Shown here: one piece after another, positions 14,197 to 21,445 of the stretch
Numbering within the stretch: position 1 is the first letter of the stretch
Layout: each line of letters starts with the position of its first letter
Origin: Candidatus Thalassospirochaeta sargassi
Lineage (GTDB): Bacteria; Spirochaetota; Spirochaetia; UBA9216
Length of the DNA stretch: 33,061 nucleotides
NCBI GenBank assembly: GCA_028532855.1
Contig: JAQQAL010000019.1
Location: forward strand, 1-33,061
Direction of reading: 5' to 3'
Notes under the pieces: model-generated
Seen by the model: the letters and a program-made list of their open reading frames with translations, nothing else
What the model was told of the DNA's origin: nothing
Databases searched by the model: none
Program-made: the position numbers and the translations under genes

Positions 14197-15036
14197 ATGA
14201 CAAAGAGAACTGAGGTGCAGGATAGTGCCATTAAATCGTATTTCAGACAGATACAGAAGTATCCCCTGCTGGACTTTGAACAGGAAATTGAGCTTTCTAA
14301 AAGAATACAGTCGGGTGATGATACAGCACAGAAAACACTGGTAGAATCTAATCTTCGGCTGGTTGTTAAAATAGCAAAACCATATGTAAGCAAAGATATG
14401 AGCTTCCTTGATGTAATTCAGGAAGGTAATCTAGGCCTTATGAAGGCAGCGGAAAAATATGATTTCAAAAAGAACGTAAGATTTTCGACTTATGCCGCAT
14501 GGTGGATCCGGCAGGCTATTGTAAGAGCAATATCCAATAAAAGGAGACCGATACGGCTCCCCCATAGAAAAGAAGAAATTATAAGAAAGATAAAGCAGGC
14601 ATATTATTCTCTCAGCCAGATTTATAGTCGCGAGCCGACTACAGAGGAGATTGCTGAAGAACTGAAGATTGATGTTAATGAGCTTACAACAATTATTCAG
14701 ATGAGCGGTGATATTGTATCTCTTGACGCTGAAATAAATGAAGATTCAGGCACGCTTATAACAATGTTTGAAGATAAGTCTTTTGAACCGGCAGCAGCCG
14801 TGTTCAATAAATTCATGCGTGCAGACACCCTGAAATCAATGGATATTCTTGGTGAGAAAGAAAGACAGGTTCTCCTCTACCGATATTCTTTCTATGACGG
14901 GAAAAAATACACTTTGAAGAAGATAGGAGATAAATTCGGCATTTCTCCGGAAACAGTCAGGCAGATTGAGATGAGAGCACTGAAAAAACTAAGTAAAGAA
15001 TCTGAAAAACTGCGTGAGTATGTTTACACCGGTTAA
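14197..15036 (+). CDS. Alternative sigma-70-family sigma factor (group 2, RpoS/RpoD-like)
   Basis: The 279-residue factor has regions 1.2 to 4.2 and no region 1.1. Region 1.2 is at about 10-40. Region 2 is at about 48-117, with the core-binding and -10 motifs MSFLDVIQEGNLGLMKAAEKY and RFSTYAAWWIRQAIVRAI. Region 3 is at about 125-200. Region 4 is at about 205-270, with a helix-turn-helix TLKKIGDKFGISPETVRQIEMRAL. The ATG at 14197 has GAGG eight bases upstream; ATGs at 14191 and 14143 are too close to the ribosome site or overlap the sigma-54 promoter. The size and layout resemble Borrelia RpoS. The gene may be a sigma-54-controlled regulator of stress or motility functions. The next gene begins 43 bp later. 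Confidence 0.88.
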   Translation: MTKRTEVQDSAIKSYFRQIQKYPLLDFEQEIELSKRIQSGDDTAQKTLVESNLRLVVKIAKPYVSKDMSFLDVIQEGNLGLMKAAEKYDFKKNVRFSTYAAWWIRQAIVRAISNKRRPIRLPHRKEEIIRKIKQAYYSLSQIYSREPTTEEIAEELKIDVNELTTIIQMSGDIVSLDAEINEDSGTLITMFEDKSFEPAAAVFNKFMRADTLKSMDILGEKERQVLLYRYSFYDGKKYTLKKIGDKFGISPETVRQIEMRALKKLSKESEKLREYVYTG

Positions 15037-15079
15037 AATCAGATTGACGAAAAAGTGTTTTAGTACTACCTTCTAAACA

Positions 15080-16066
15080 GTGAGTGATAAAAAGAAAACA
15101 AAAAGGGGTTTAAGTCTTAAGGGGCTTAAACCCTATTATATTATTATAGGAATAATTATTGTCCTGCTTATTATTATTCTCTCAATGATTAAGAATGTAA
15201 GGCCTGAACCGGCAGAAGAGGTTTATGAAACCTATATTGATCTGGGGCCTGCAGAAACTGCAGTTCCGGAGCATGAAACCTCTACTATCGAAGAAACAGT
15301 GCCGGTAGAATCAGTACCGTCTATTGAGAGAAATCCTGCTTCAATACCTGAAATACCTGAAGTTGAGGACGGTTATACAATGGCTTTTATAATCGATGAT
15401 GTAGGAAACAGTATAGAACAGCTGAAACCCTTCCTTGAGATACCTTACCCGGTAACATTTGCGATAATGCCTGATAGAAAATATACCAGGGAATGTGCTA
15501 CAATGATAAAGGCAGCCGGCAAAGAAATTATACTTCATCAGCCGATGGAATCAGTTGGTGGGGCGGATCCCGGAAAATCGGCAATATATACCGATATGAG
15601 CGAGGCGGAAATTAGAAAAACGCTGGAGCACAACTTTAAGCAGCTTCCCCAGGCTTCCGGGATGAATAATCATATGGGTTCGGCTGCAACTTCGGACGAA
15701 CGGGTTATGAATATAGTAATGGATTATCTGTCGGAGAATGATCTTTTCTTCCTCGACAGTTTTACAATATCAACTAGTCTCGGCAAAGAGGCTGCTAAGA
15801 AGTCTGAAGTCGACTTTATAAAAAGGAATAGTATGTTTTTAGACAATGAAAATGATCATGCATCAATACAGAATGCTATTAACGAAGGAAAAAAAGCAGC
15901 TAAAAAGAACGGACATGCCGTCATGATAGGCCATGTCATGACTGGAGAACTCGCCGAGATAATGCTTGATCTCTATCCAAATTTTATTGAAGACGGCTGT
16001 AGTCTCAAGGAAATTTCCGAACTTTTTATTGAAATGAATTCTTTGGCTGGAGTTGAAGAAGAATAA
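15080..16066 (+). CDS. Divergent polysaccharide deacetylase family protein (YibQ-like)
   Basis: The 328-residue protein has a short basic cytoplasmic N-terminus, one transmembrane helix (about 20-42) and an acidic Pro/Glu-rich linker to about residue 95. A divergent polysaccharide-deacetylase domain follows: MAFIIDDVGNS, PVTFAIMPDRKYT, KEIILHQPME, MNNHMGSAATSD, FFLDSFTIS and AVMIGHVM. The family is related to NodB-type deacetylases; its substrate is not established. It is probably anchored in the inner membrane with the domain in the periplasm. The start is GTG (15080) with no clear ribosome site. It ends one base before the tsaD ATG, so the two are coupled. Confidence 0.85.
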   Translation: MSDKKKTKRGLSLKGLKPYYIIIGIIIVLLIIILSMIKNVRPEPAEEVYETYIDLGPAETAVPEHETSTIEETVPVESVPSIERNPASIPEIPEVEDGYTMAFIIDDVGNSIEQLKPFLEIPYPVTFAIMPDRKYTRECATMIKAAGKEIILHQPMESVGGADPGKSAIYTDMSEAEIRKTLEHNFKQLPQASGMNNHMGSAATSDERVMNIVMDYLSENDLFFLDSFTISTSLGKEAAKKSEVDFIKRNSMFLDNENDHASIQNAINEGKKAAKKNGHAVMIGHVMTGELAEIMLDLYPNFIEDGCSLKEISELFIEMNSLAGVEEE

Positions 16067-16067
16067 C

Positions 16068-17081
16068 ATGCTTGTCCTGGGAATTGAAAGTTCTTGCGAT
16101 GAATGTTCTGCTGCTGTTGTAGAAGACGGTAGAAAGATTCTTAGCAATAACATTGCTACACAGATTGAAATTCATAAGGAATATGACGGTGTTGTACCGG
16201 AAATAGCCTCACGAACCCATACAGAATGGGTAAAAGGCGTAGTAGAGAGTGCATTGACAGAGGCCGGCACCGATCTTGCTAAAATTGACGGTATTTCAGT
16301 TACAAACCGTCCTGGCTTAATAGGTTCGCTTATGGTAGGTCTTTCGTATGCAAAGGGGCTTTCTCTTGCATCGGGGATCCCCTTCATTGGAATTGATCAC
16401 ATCCTTGCCCATCTGTATTCGGCAAGACTCGAGCATGATATAGAATATCCTTTTATAGGTCTTATTGTCTCCGGCGGACATACGATAATATCGGTTGTAC
16501 GTGATTTCGATCATATTGAAGTAATGGGAACAACCATCGATGACGCCTGCGGTGAAGCCTATGACAAGGTTGCAAAGCATTACGGTTTCGGATATCCGGG
16601 AGGCCTGATCATCGATCAGATGGCTCAGAAAGGTGACGACAGGGCTTTTAGTTTTCCAGACCCGTCTCTGCATAAGGGTGAACATCGATATGACGTATCT
16701 TATTCCGGTTTAAAGACTGCGGTAATAAATCAGATTGATCAGTTTCATAATGAAGGTTACGAAAAATCAGAACATAATATTGCCGCGTCATTTCAAAAGG
16801 CTGCTATTACTATGCTGATGAAACGTCTATTCAAGGCTTCGTCGGATACAGGAATTTCCCGGGTAGTCGCCGGCGGGGGCGTTGCTGCAAACTCCTACCT
16901 GCGTTCTATGCTTAGAGATAAGAATAATCTTGAGGTTTACTTTCCTTCAATGGAGCTTTGCACCGATAACGCTGCTATGGTAGCAGGACTGGGATATCAT
17001 TATCTGAAACGTGGAGACCGTTCAGGTTTTGACCTCAGCGCCGGTTCAAGGGTTGAGGGTTTTAGAAAGAAATATCCTTAA
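16068..17081 (+). CDS. tsaD: tRNA N6-threonylcarbamoyladenosine transferase TsaD
   Basis: This is the catalytic subunit that transfers threonylcarbamoyl to A37 of ANN-decoding tRNAs, working with TsaB, TsaE and TsaC. The 337-residue protein begins with the family hallmark MLVLGIESSCDECSAAVV. It has GVVPEIASRTH, the metal ligands H111 and H115 in HILAHLYSA, LIVSGGHT, DDACGEAYDK, GGGVAANSYLR and the metal Asp in CTDNAAM. ATG 16068 gives the canonical N-terminus; a TTG at 16053 would add five residues and overlap the deacetylase. The ribosome site lies in GAAGAAG at the end of the upstream gene. A hairpin 25 bp downstream serves the opposite strand. Confidence 0.96.
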   Translation: MLVLGIESSCDECSAAVVEDGRKILSNNIATQIEIHKEYDGVVPEIASRTHTEWVKGVVESALTEAGTDLAKIDGISVTNRPGLIGSLMVGLSYAKGLSLASGIPFIGIDHILAHLYSARLEHDIEYPFIGLIVSGGHTIISVVRDFDHIEVMGTTIDDACGEAYDKVAKHYGFGYPGGLIIDQMAQKGDDRAFSFPDPSLHKGEHRYDVSYSGLKTAVINQIDQFHNEGYEKSEHNIAASFQKAAITMLMKRLFKASSDTGISRVVAGGGVAANSYLRSMLRDKNNLEVYFPSMELCTDNAAMVAGLGYHYLKRGDRSGFDLSAGSRVEGFRKKYP

Positions 17082-17096
17082 AACAGCCCGCAGTAT

Positions 17097-17122
17097 AAAA
17101 AAAGAGCATCTTAAAAAGATGC
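17097..17122 (-). terminator. Rho-independent terminator of the acetate-transporter gene
   Basis: Read on the minus strand, GCATCTT (17122-17116) pairs with AAGATGC (17112-17106) across a 3-base loop and is followed by a T-rich run (TCTTTTTTT). It lies about 30 bp past the transporter stop, between the convergent transporter and tsaD genes. Confidence 0.8.
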
Positions 17123-17151
17123 CCACCTTAAAAAGAATTGAAGAATTTTGC

Positions 17152-17718
17152 TTAATGAACCATCCCCAGGGGCAGAACTGTCTTTCCGTAGACCTCGTTA
17201 AGTACAAGTGCAATTGCAGTGTAAAAAGCAGATGCACCGCAGAAGATCCCCTCAAATCCGGTGATTATCTTAAGGGTGTGATTACCCGTCCAGTCGCCGA
17301 TAGCAAGCAGAACGAAAAGAATTGTAAGGCTCATGAAGATTGTCTGGTGCGCTCTGCTTATTTTAAGTGTACCAAAGAACATGCAGAGGGTGAAAAGTCC
17401 CCATATAAGCAGATAAAACCCCATGTCGAATGCTGCCGCCGGGGCGACTGCGTCTGCCGGGAGAAGCATCAGGGCAACGAAAGAAAGCCAGAAGAATCCA
17501 TACATGGTAAATGCAGTAGCACCGAATGTGTTGTTAACCTTCCATTCCTGAATACCTGCGATAACCTGGGCGAGACCACCGACGAAAATTCCCATCCCGA
17601 GAATCATTGATTCCAGCGGATAAAACCCCGCGTTATGCATATTCAACAATATTGTAGTCATACCGAAACCAAGCAGACCTAAGGGGGCCGGATTACCGTA
17701 TCCGTGAGCTTGAGACAT
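17152..17718 (-). CDS. Acetate uptake transporter family protein (SatP/GPR1-FUN34-YaaH)
   Basis: The 188-residue protein has six hydrophobic helices and the family signature NPAPLGL at residues 9-15 before helix 1. It belongs to the AceTr family, whose E. coli member SatP is a succinate-acetate/proton symporter or channel in the inner membrane. In a fermenter it could move acetate in either direction. The ATG at 17718 has the strong site GGAGGAAGAT; codons upstream to 17775 overlap the aldolase terminator and are not part of the gene. The gene follows the aldolase gene on the same strand but is separated from it by a terminator, so it needs its own promoter or read-through. Confidence 0.9.
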   Translation of the reverse strand: MSQAHGYGNPAPLGLLGFGMTTILLNMHNAGFYPLESMILGMGIFVGGLAQVIAGIQEWKVNNTFGATAFTMYGFFWLSFVALMLLPADAVAPAAAFDMGFYLLIWGLFTLCMFFGTLKISRAHQTIFMSLTILFVLLAIGDWTGNHTLKIITGFEGIFCGASAFYTAIALVLNEVYGKTVLPLGMVH

Positions 17719-17756
17719 ATCTTCCTCCGTATCAAAAAGTGAAAATCTTATTGCAC

Positions 17757-17785
17757 ATAAAAAACCGCTGCTCAAAGAACAGCGG
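17757..17785 (-). terminator. Rho-independent terminator of the aldolase gene
   Basis: On the minus strand CCGCTG (17784-17779) pairs with CAGCGG (17769-17764) across a 9-base loop, followed by TTTTT. It lies about 50 bp after the aldolase stop and just upstream of the transporter start. Confidence 0.8.
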
Positions 17786-17832
17786 CAAATATTGATGTGT
17801 TAATGATTTATAACCTTAAAAGGTTATTTTGT

Positions 17833-18825
17833 CTATGCCTGATTAGCAGATCCGAGAACATTGATGTTCTTGGCTTTGTAAATTTCCTTGAGAGATTCAC
17901 GTGCGGGTGAAAGGTACTGACGCGGATCAAAATGAGACGGATTTTCCGCCATATGTTTTCTGATAGCCGCAGTCATCGCGAGACGACCGTCAGAGTCAAT
18001 GTTAATCTTACATACAGCTGATTTGGAAGCTGTTCTGAGCTGTTCCTCAGGGATTCCGACAGCGTCCTTTAGTGCACCGCCGTTTTCATTAATAATCTTT
18101 ACCTGATCCTGCGGAACTGAAGAAGAACCGTGAAGAACAATGGGGAAGCCGGGAAGCTTTTTTTCAATTTCTTCAAGAATGTCGAATCGCAGCGGAGGGG
18201 GTACAAGTATTCCTTCGGCATTTCTTGTGCACTGTTCGGGTGTGAACTTGTTTGCACCATGTGAAGTCCCGATTGAGATAGCGAGCGAGTCTACACCGGT
18301 CTTTGATACGAAGTCGATAACTTCCTCAGGCTGGGTGTAGGTTGATTTCTCAGCTACGACATCGTCTTCTATGCCGGCAAGAACACCTAATTCGCCTTCT
18401 ACTGTTACATCATGCTGGTGAGCGTACTCAACAACTTTTTTGGTCAATGCAACGTTTTCTTCATAAGGATGATGCGAACCGTCGATCATAACAGAGGAAA
18501 AACCGTTGTCGATACATTCTTTACAGATTTCGAAATCAGCACCGTGATCAAGATGCAGAACTATAGGAATTTCATATCCTAGTTCTTTCGCATATTCAAC
18601 AGCGCCCTTAGCCATGTTTCTCAATAGGGTACCGTTTGCATATTTTCTTGCACCGGCGGAAACCTGTAATATTACGGGGGATTTTGTTTCAACACATGCC
18701 TGGATAATCGCCTGCATCTGTTCCATGTTATTGAAGTTGTAAGCGGGGATTGCGTATCCGCCTTCAACAGCCTTTGCAAACATATCTTTAGTATTTACAA
18801 GGCCAAGTTCTTTATATGATGTCAT
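17833..18825 (-). CDS. fba: Class II fructose-1,6-bisphosphate aldolase
   Basis: This zinc-dependent glycolytic and gluconeogenic enzyme cleaves fructose-1,6-bisphosphate to dihydroxyacetone phosphate and glyceraldehyde-3-phosphate. The 330-residue protein carries the class II signature VLHLDHGAD (catalytic D93, zinc H94), TVEGELGVLAG, the second zinc histidine H189 in GTSHG and the third H232 in VLHGSSS. NIDSDGRLAM closes the barrel. It resembles the class IIB (Gram-positive-like) form. The ribosome site is AAGGAGTGCAGAAGT before the ATG. It has a recognisable sigma-70 promoter at 18864-18892 and its own terminator, so it is monocistronic. Confidence 0.95.
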   Translation of the reverse strand: MTSYKELGLVNTKDMFAKAVEGGYAIPAYNFNNMEQMQAIIQACVETKSPVILQVSAGARKYANGTLLRNMAKGAVEYAKELGYEIPIVLHLDHGADFEICKECIDNGFSSVMIDGSHHPYEENVALTKKVVEYAHQHDVTVEGELGVLAGIEDDVVAEKSTYTQPEEVIDFVSKTGVDSLAISIGTSHGANKFTPEQCTRNAEGILVPPPLRFDILEEIEKKLPGFPIVLHGSSSVPQDQVKIINENGGALKDAVGIPEEQLRTASKSAVCKINIDSDGRLAMTAAIRKHMAENPSHFDPRQYLSPARESLKEIYKAKNINVLGSANQA

Positions 18826-18863
18826 ACTTCTGCACTCCTTTAAGTTTGGTTGATATCGCTTTC

Positions 18864-18892
18864 AGGTTAATCACAGATGTTTATGATGTCAA
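18864..18892 (-). promoter_or_regulatory. Sigma-70-type promoter of fba
   Basis: On the minus strand TTGACA (18892-18887) is separated by 17 bases from TAACCT (18869-18864). The -35 is perfect and the -10 keeps the most conserved T, A and final T. It lies about 40 bp upstream of the aldolase start. The remainder of the gap to 18992 shows no clear ribosome site for the divergent gene. Confidence 0.5.
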
Positions 18893-18991
18893 GGTAAACA
18901 AAAGTCAATTGAACGTTATCTAATGATATTGGGAAAGAAAATTGACCAGTCAAGCTTGCATAATTTACGCCATGCGGATAGCATTGAATTA

Positions 18992-19897
18992 ATGAAGTTT
19001 TCAAGCCTGTTTTTATTTATGCTAATCATTTTTCTAATACCTCTCTTTTCGGCCGTGGCTGCCGACATTACACTTATTACCGATCAGTACTGGAATAGTA
19101 TTCTTGAGGCTGAGCTAAATAGTGACCCATTGAGAGAGTTTATCGATGAGATAAGAAACAGCATCGCGTTTTTGTCATCCTCAAAGCTTCGTTTGCCTGA
19201 GGGGGGTGTTGAGAGAGTGATAGTTGACATAGGCCCAACAATGAGCATTGATGCTCTGGAGAATGCTGTCCCTGCTGGTGAGGGGATAATAATTCTGAGC
19301 CCGCTTTATGCGGTTTATGGCTGTGAACTGGCTTCTAATAATCCCGAAAGCTTTTTTATTATCGCAGGAGACAATGAATCGTCTGAATGTTCAGCGGCTA
19401 ATATTGCCTTTTTCCGTTTTGATTATACCGATGCATGCCGTGAAGCGGGGGTTAGGGCTGCAGGAATGAATGTAGTGACCGCTGTAATGCTCTATAAGGG
19501 AAATGAATATTATTCGGCGCGGGGAGAGTCATTTATAGAAGGTTGGGTAAGTATTAGAAATATTGATGAGCTTTTTATAACTGAATTTGCCGATATAAAG
19601 GATGTAGAGTCTGATATGATCGATGAATTCGAGGATTATACTATAAAAGAAAGCGGTCTTGCCGTAGTTTTCGCAGGACCGCACAACGGTACCGTCCTTG
19701 ACAGGTTTGACGGCAGTGAGGTAAAGCTTGCGGGTGAGTATTTAGACAGCTGGACGCGGACCGGCTATAAGACCTGCATGTCGGTGGAGCTCGGACCATC
19801 ATTGATTCTGGGTGAAATCCTAAAATCTATCAGAGCCGATACTTACACAGTCGGCGGCATCATTAAGGCTGAACTTTTTTTCTATGACGAACAATGA
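18992..19897 (+). CDS. Secreted protein of unknown function, periplasmic-binding-protein-like
   Basis: I do not recognise a named family. ATG 18992 yields 301 residues starting with a signal peptide (MKFSSLFLFMLIIFLIPLFSAVAA, cleavage near 24). An in-frame ATG at 18923 would put 23 polar residues before it, so the later start is preferred, though neither has a clear ribosome site. The body alternates hydrophobic strands and helices (VERVIVDIGPTMSID, GIIILSPLYAVYG, SFFIIAGDN, GLAVVFAGPHNGTVLDRF). ARGESFIEGW resembles the fold of basic-membrane-protein/LacI-like sugar- or nucleoside-binding proteins. No lipobox cysteine follows the signal, so it is probably soluble in the periplasm. Its stop is only 14 bp before the flaA promoter. 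Confidence 0.7.
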   Translation: MKFSSLFLFMLIIFLIPLFSAVAADITLITDQYWNSILEAELNSDPLREFIDEIRNSIAFLSSSKLRLPEGGVERVIVDIGPTMSIDALENAVPAGEGIIILSPLYAVYGCELASNNPESFFIIAGDNESSECSAANIAFFRFDYTDACREAGVRAAGMNVVTAVMLYKGNEYYSARGESFIEGWVSIRNIDELFITEFADIKDVESDMIDEFEDYTIKESGLAVVFAGPHNGTVLDRFDGSEVKLAGEYLDSWTRTGYKTCMSVELGPSLILGEILKSIRADTYTVGGIIKAELFFYDEQ

Positions 19898-19911
19898 TTA
19901 TAGAAAAAGAT

Positions 19912-19940
19912 TTGACAAACATATTCGTAAGAAATATAAT
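19912..19940 (+). promoter_or_regulatory. Consensus sigma-70 promoter of the flaA operon
   Basis: TTGACA (19912-19917) is separated from TATAAT (19935-19940) by exactly 17 bases, a perfect match at all 12 consensus positions. It lies 53 bp before the first flaA start. This predicts strong, housekeeping-sigma transcription of the sheath proteins rather than sigma-28 control. Confidence 0.88.
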
Positions 19941-19992
19941 TCAGAATGTCTAGCATTTTGTGACTTTTGTACTACATTAAGGAGTAAAAATA

Positions 19993-20712
19993 ATGAAACG
20001 AGGTAGCATCCTTTTCCTGTGTATTTTACTCGCCATGGCTTTTGTTATTCCATCGACGGTTTTTGCCGACGAATCAACAGAAAATCTGGTTTCCACGGTT
20101 GTCGAAAGCTTCGACCCGGCTGACAGAACCAGCGATTGGCTTGTATTGGGCAGTAAATTTATAACCGAAGGTTACCCGAAGCAGATTTATGCCGAAGCCT
20201 GGCCTGAAGCACTTTGGGGATATAACACTGAGCAGAATGATTATCAGGTCCTGGGTATTAACGCCAGATTCGACCGACAGGGATATAATTATCTTGAGAT
20301 TATCCCTGTTGTAGACGCTGAGGCTGAAGAGTGGGAACATAATCCGATTCCTATGAAGGGCAGAGTAAAACGATTCGACTGCTGGGTATGGGGGTCAGAA
20401 TATGATTACAGTATCGAAATGCATCTGATGGATTATAATGGTATCAACTGGGTTCTTCCGCTGGGAAATCTCAAATATACCGGGTGGAAAAACCTGGCGG
20501 TTGAAATACCGAATTATATTCCTCAGGCAACAAAATACATACCTTATTACAAGCAGATGACATTCGAAAAACTTGTAATCTGGACTGCTCCTCAGGAATC
20601 AGTTCATGAATATTATGTATATATCGACCAGCTCAAGATTCTGACTGATATGTTCGAGTCAAGATTTGACGGTGATACATTGACCTGGCCTGAAAGAGTC
20701 GATGAAATGTGA
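19993..20712 (+). CDS. flaA: Flagellar filament outer-layer (sheath) protein FlaA, first copy
   Basis: FlaA proteins form the sheath around the FlaB core of spirochete periplasmic flagella. The 239-residue protein has a Sec signal peptide (MKRGSILFLCILLAMAFVIP..., cleavage after VFA near residue 25), unlike the FlaB flagellins that use the flagellar exporter. The mature part has the FlaA family pattern: FDPADRTSDWLV, YLEIIPV, the RVKRFDCWVWGSEYDYSIEMHLMDY strand pair, GNLKYTGWKNLAVEIPNYIPQ and YVYIDQLKILTD. The ribosome site is AAGGAG. It has a perfect promoter and is followed 8 bp later by a second flaA. It and the second copy are clearly homologous but diverged. Confidence 0.92.
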   Translation: MKRGSILFLCILLAMAFVIPSTVFADESTENLVSTVVESFDPADRTSDWLVLGSKFITEGYPKQIYAEAWPEALWGYNTEQNDYQVLGINARFDRQGYNYLEIIPVVDAEAEEWEHNPIPMKGRVKRFDCWVWGSEYDYSIEMHLMDYNGINWVLPLGNLKYTGWKNLAVEIPNYIPQATKYIPYYKQMTFEKLVIWTAPQESVHEYYVYIDQLKILTDMFESRFDGDTLTWPERVDEM

Positions 20713-20720
20713 GGTGAAGA

Positions 20721-21440
20721 ATGAGAAATTCTATAAAAAAAACACTAATTATACTAATTATACTTGCCGTATCTGCGACAGGGGTATTTGCTCAGAGCAG
20801 GGTCGGCGAGCCGGATCCTTCCCAGATAGGCGTTGATACTGCTCAGCAGGAACTTCGCGAGATTTCAATATCAAAATTTGAAGATGCGGGGATGTGGAGA
20901 AGTCAGATGCCGCGCGATGCTGGTATTACTTCTGTAAGAAAGATTAAGGGAAGCCCTCTTGATAAAGAGCCTATAGAAGGTGAAGAGGAAGTAGGTATAC
21001 AGGAAGCAGATGATTACGTACTTGGTGTAAGAGCGAACTTCTACAAGAGATCAGTCACCTCTTTTTCAATTCTTCCCTCAAAACCGATGGCCGTTGAAGG
21101 TATCTGCAAGACTGTATCAGTCTGGGTTATCGGAAGAAATACTGATCATATGCTGAAGCTTTTAATTAAAGATCAGTTTGGAAACAGGGCAGAGGTTACC
21201 ATGGGAAAACTCAACTTTGCCGGCTGGAAAAAGATGACAGTAGCTATTCCTACACATATCGTTCAGAAAGACTATCACTATGCTAACAAGATGGGAATTG
21301 AAATTCTCGGTTTCAGGGTTGATTGTGATCCGGCAGAAACCTACGGTGCCTACTACATCTACTTTGATGATCTCAGAGCTACTACAGACCTTTTTACTGA
21401 AAACAACAGAGACGTTGATGATATAGCAGACGTCTGGTAG
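20721..21440 (+). CDS. flaA: Flagellar filament outer-layer (sheath) protein FlaA, second copy
   Basis: The 239-residue paralogue of the upstream gene also has a Sec signal peptide (MRNSIKKTLIILIILAVSATGVFA, cleavage after residue 24). Family landmarks are ISKFEDAGMWRSQMP, SFSILPSKPM, CKTVSVWVIGRNTDHMLKLLIKD, GKLNFAGWKKMTVAIPTHI and YYIYFDDLRATTDLF. Relative to the first copy it carries an acidic insert around residues 80-95. The ribosome site is GTGAGGTGAAG. The two gene products may occupy different parts of the filament or form a mixed sheath. It is followed by the OmpA-domain gene only 5 bp later, with a terminator just inside that gene. Confidence 0.92.
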   Translation: MRNSIKKTLIILIILAVSATGVFAQSRVGEPDPSQIGVDTAQQELREISISKFEDAGMWRSQMPRDAGITSVRKIKGSPLDKEPIEGEEEVGIQEADDYVLGVRANFYKRSVTSFSILPSKPMAVEGICKTVSVWVIGRNTDHMLKLLIKDQFGNRAEVTMGKLNFAGWKKMTVAIPTHIVQKDYHYANKMGIEILGFRVDCDPAETYGAYYIYFDDLRATTDLFTENNRDVDDIADVW

Positions 21441-21445
21441 GTTTG

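Noticed and set aside
17011-17610. A 199-codon plus-strand ORF opposite the acetate transporter, rich in Cys and Lys
   Set aside because: It is antisense to a clear transporter gene, overlaps the tsaD end, and its cysteine content reflects the complement of the transporter codons.
20748-20768. Short direct repeat (CTAATTATA twice) in the second flaA signal-peptide codons
   Set aside because: It is a two-copy AT-rich repeat encoding hydrophobic residues (Ile/Leu), explained by the signal peptide.
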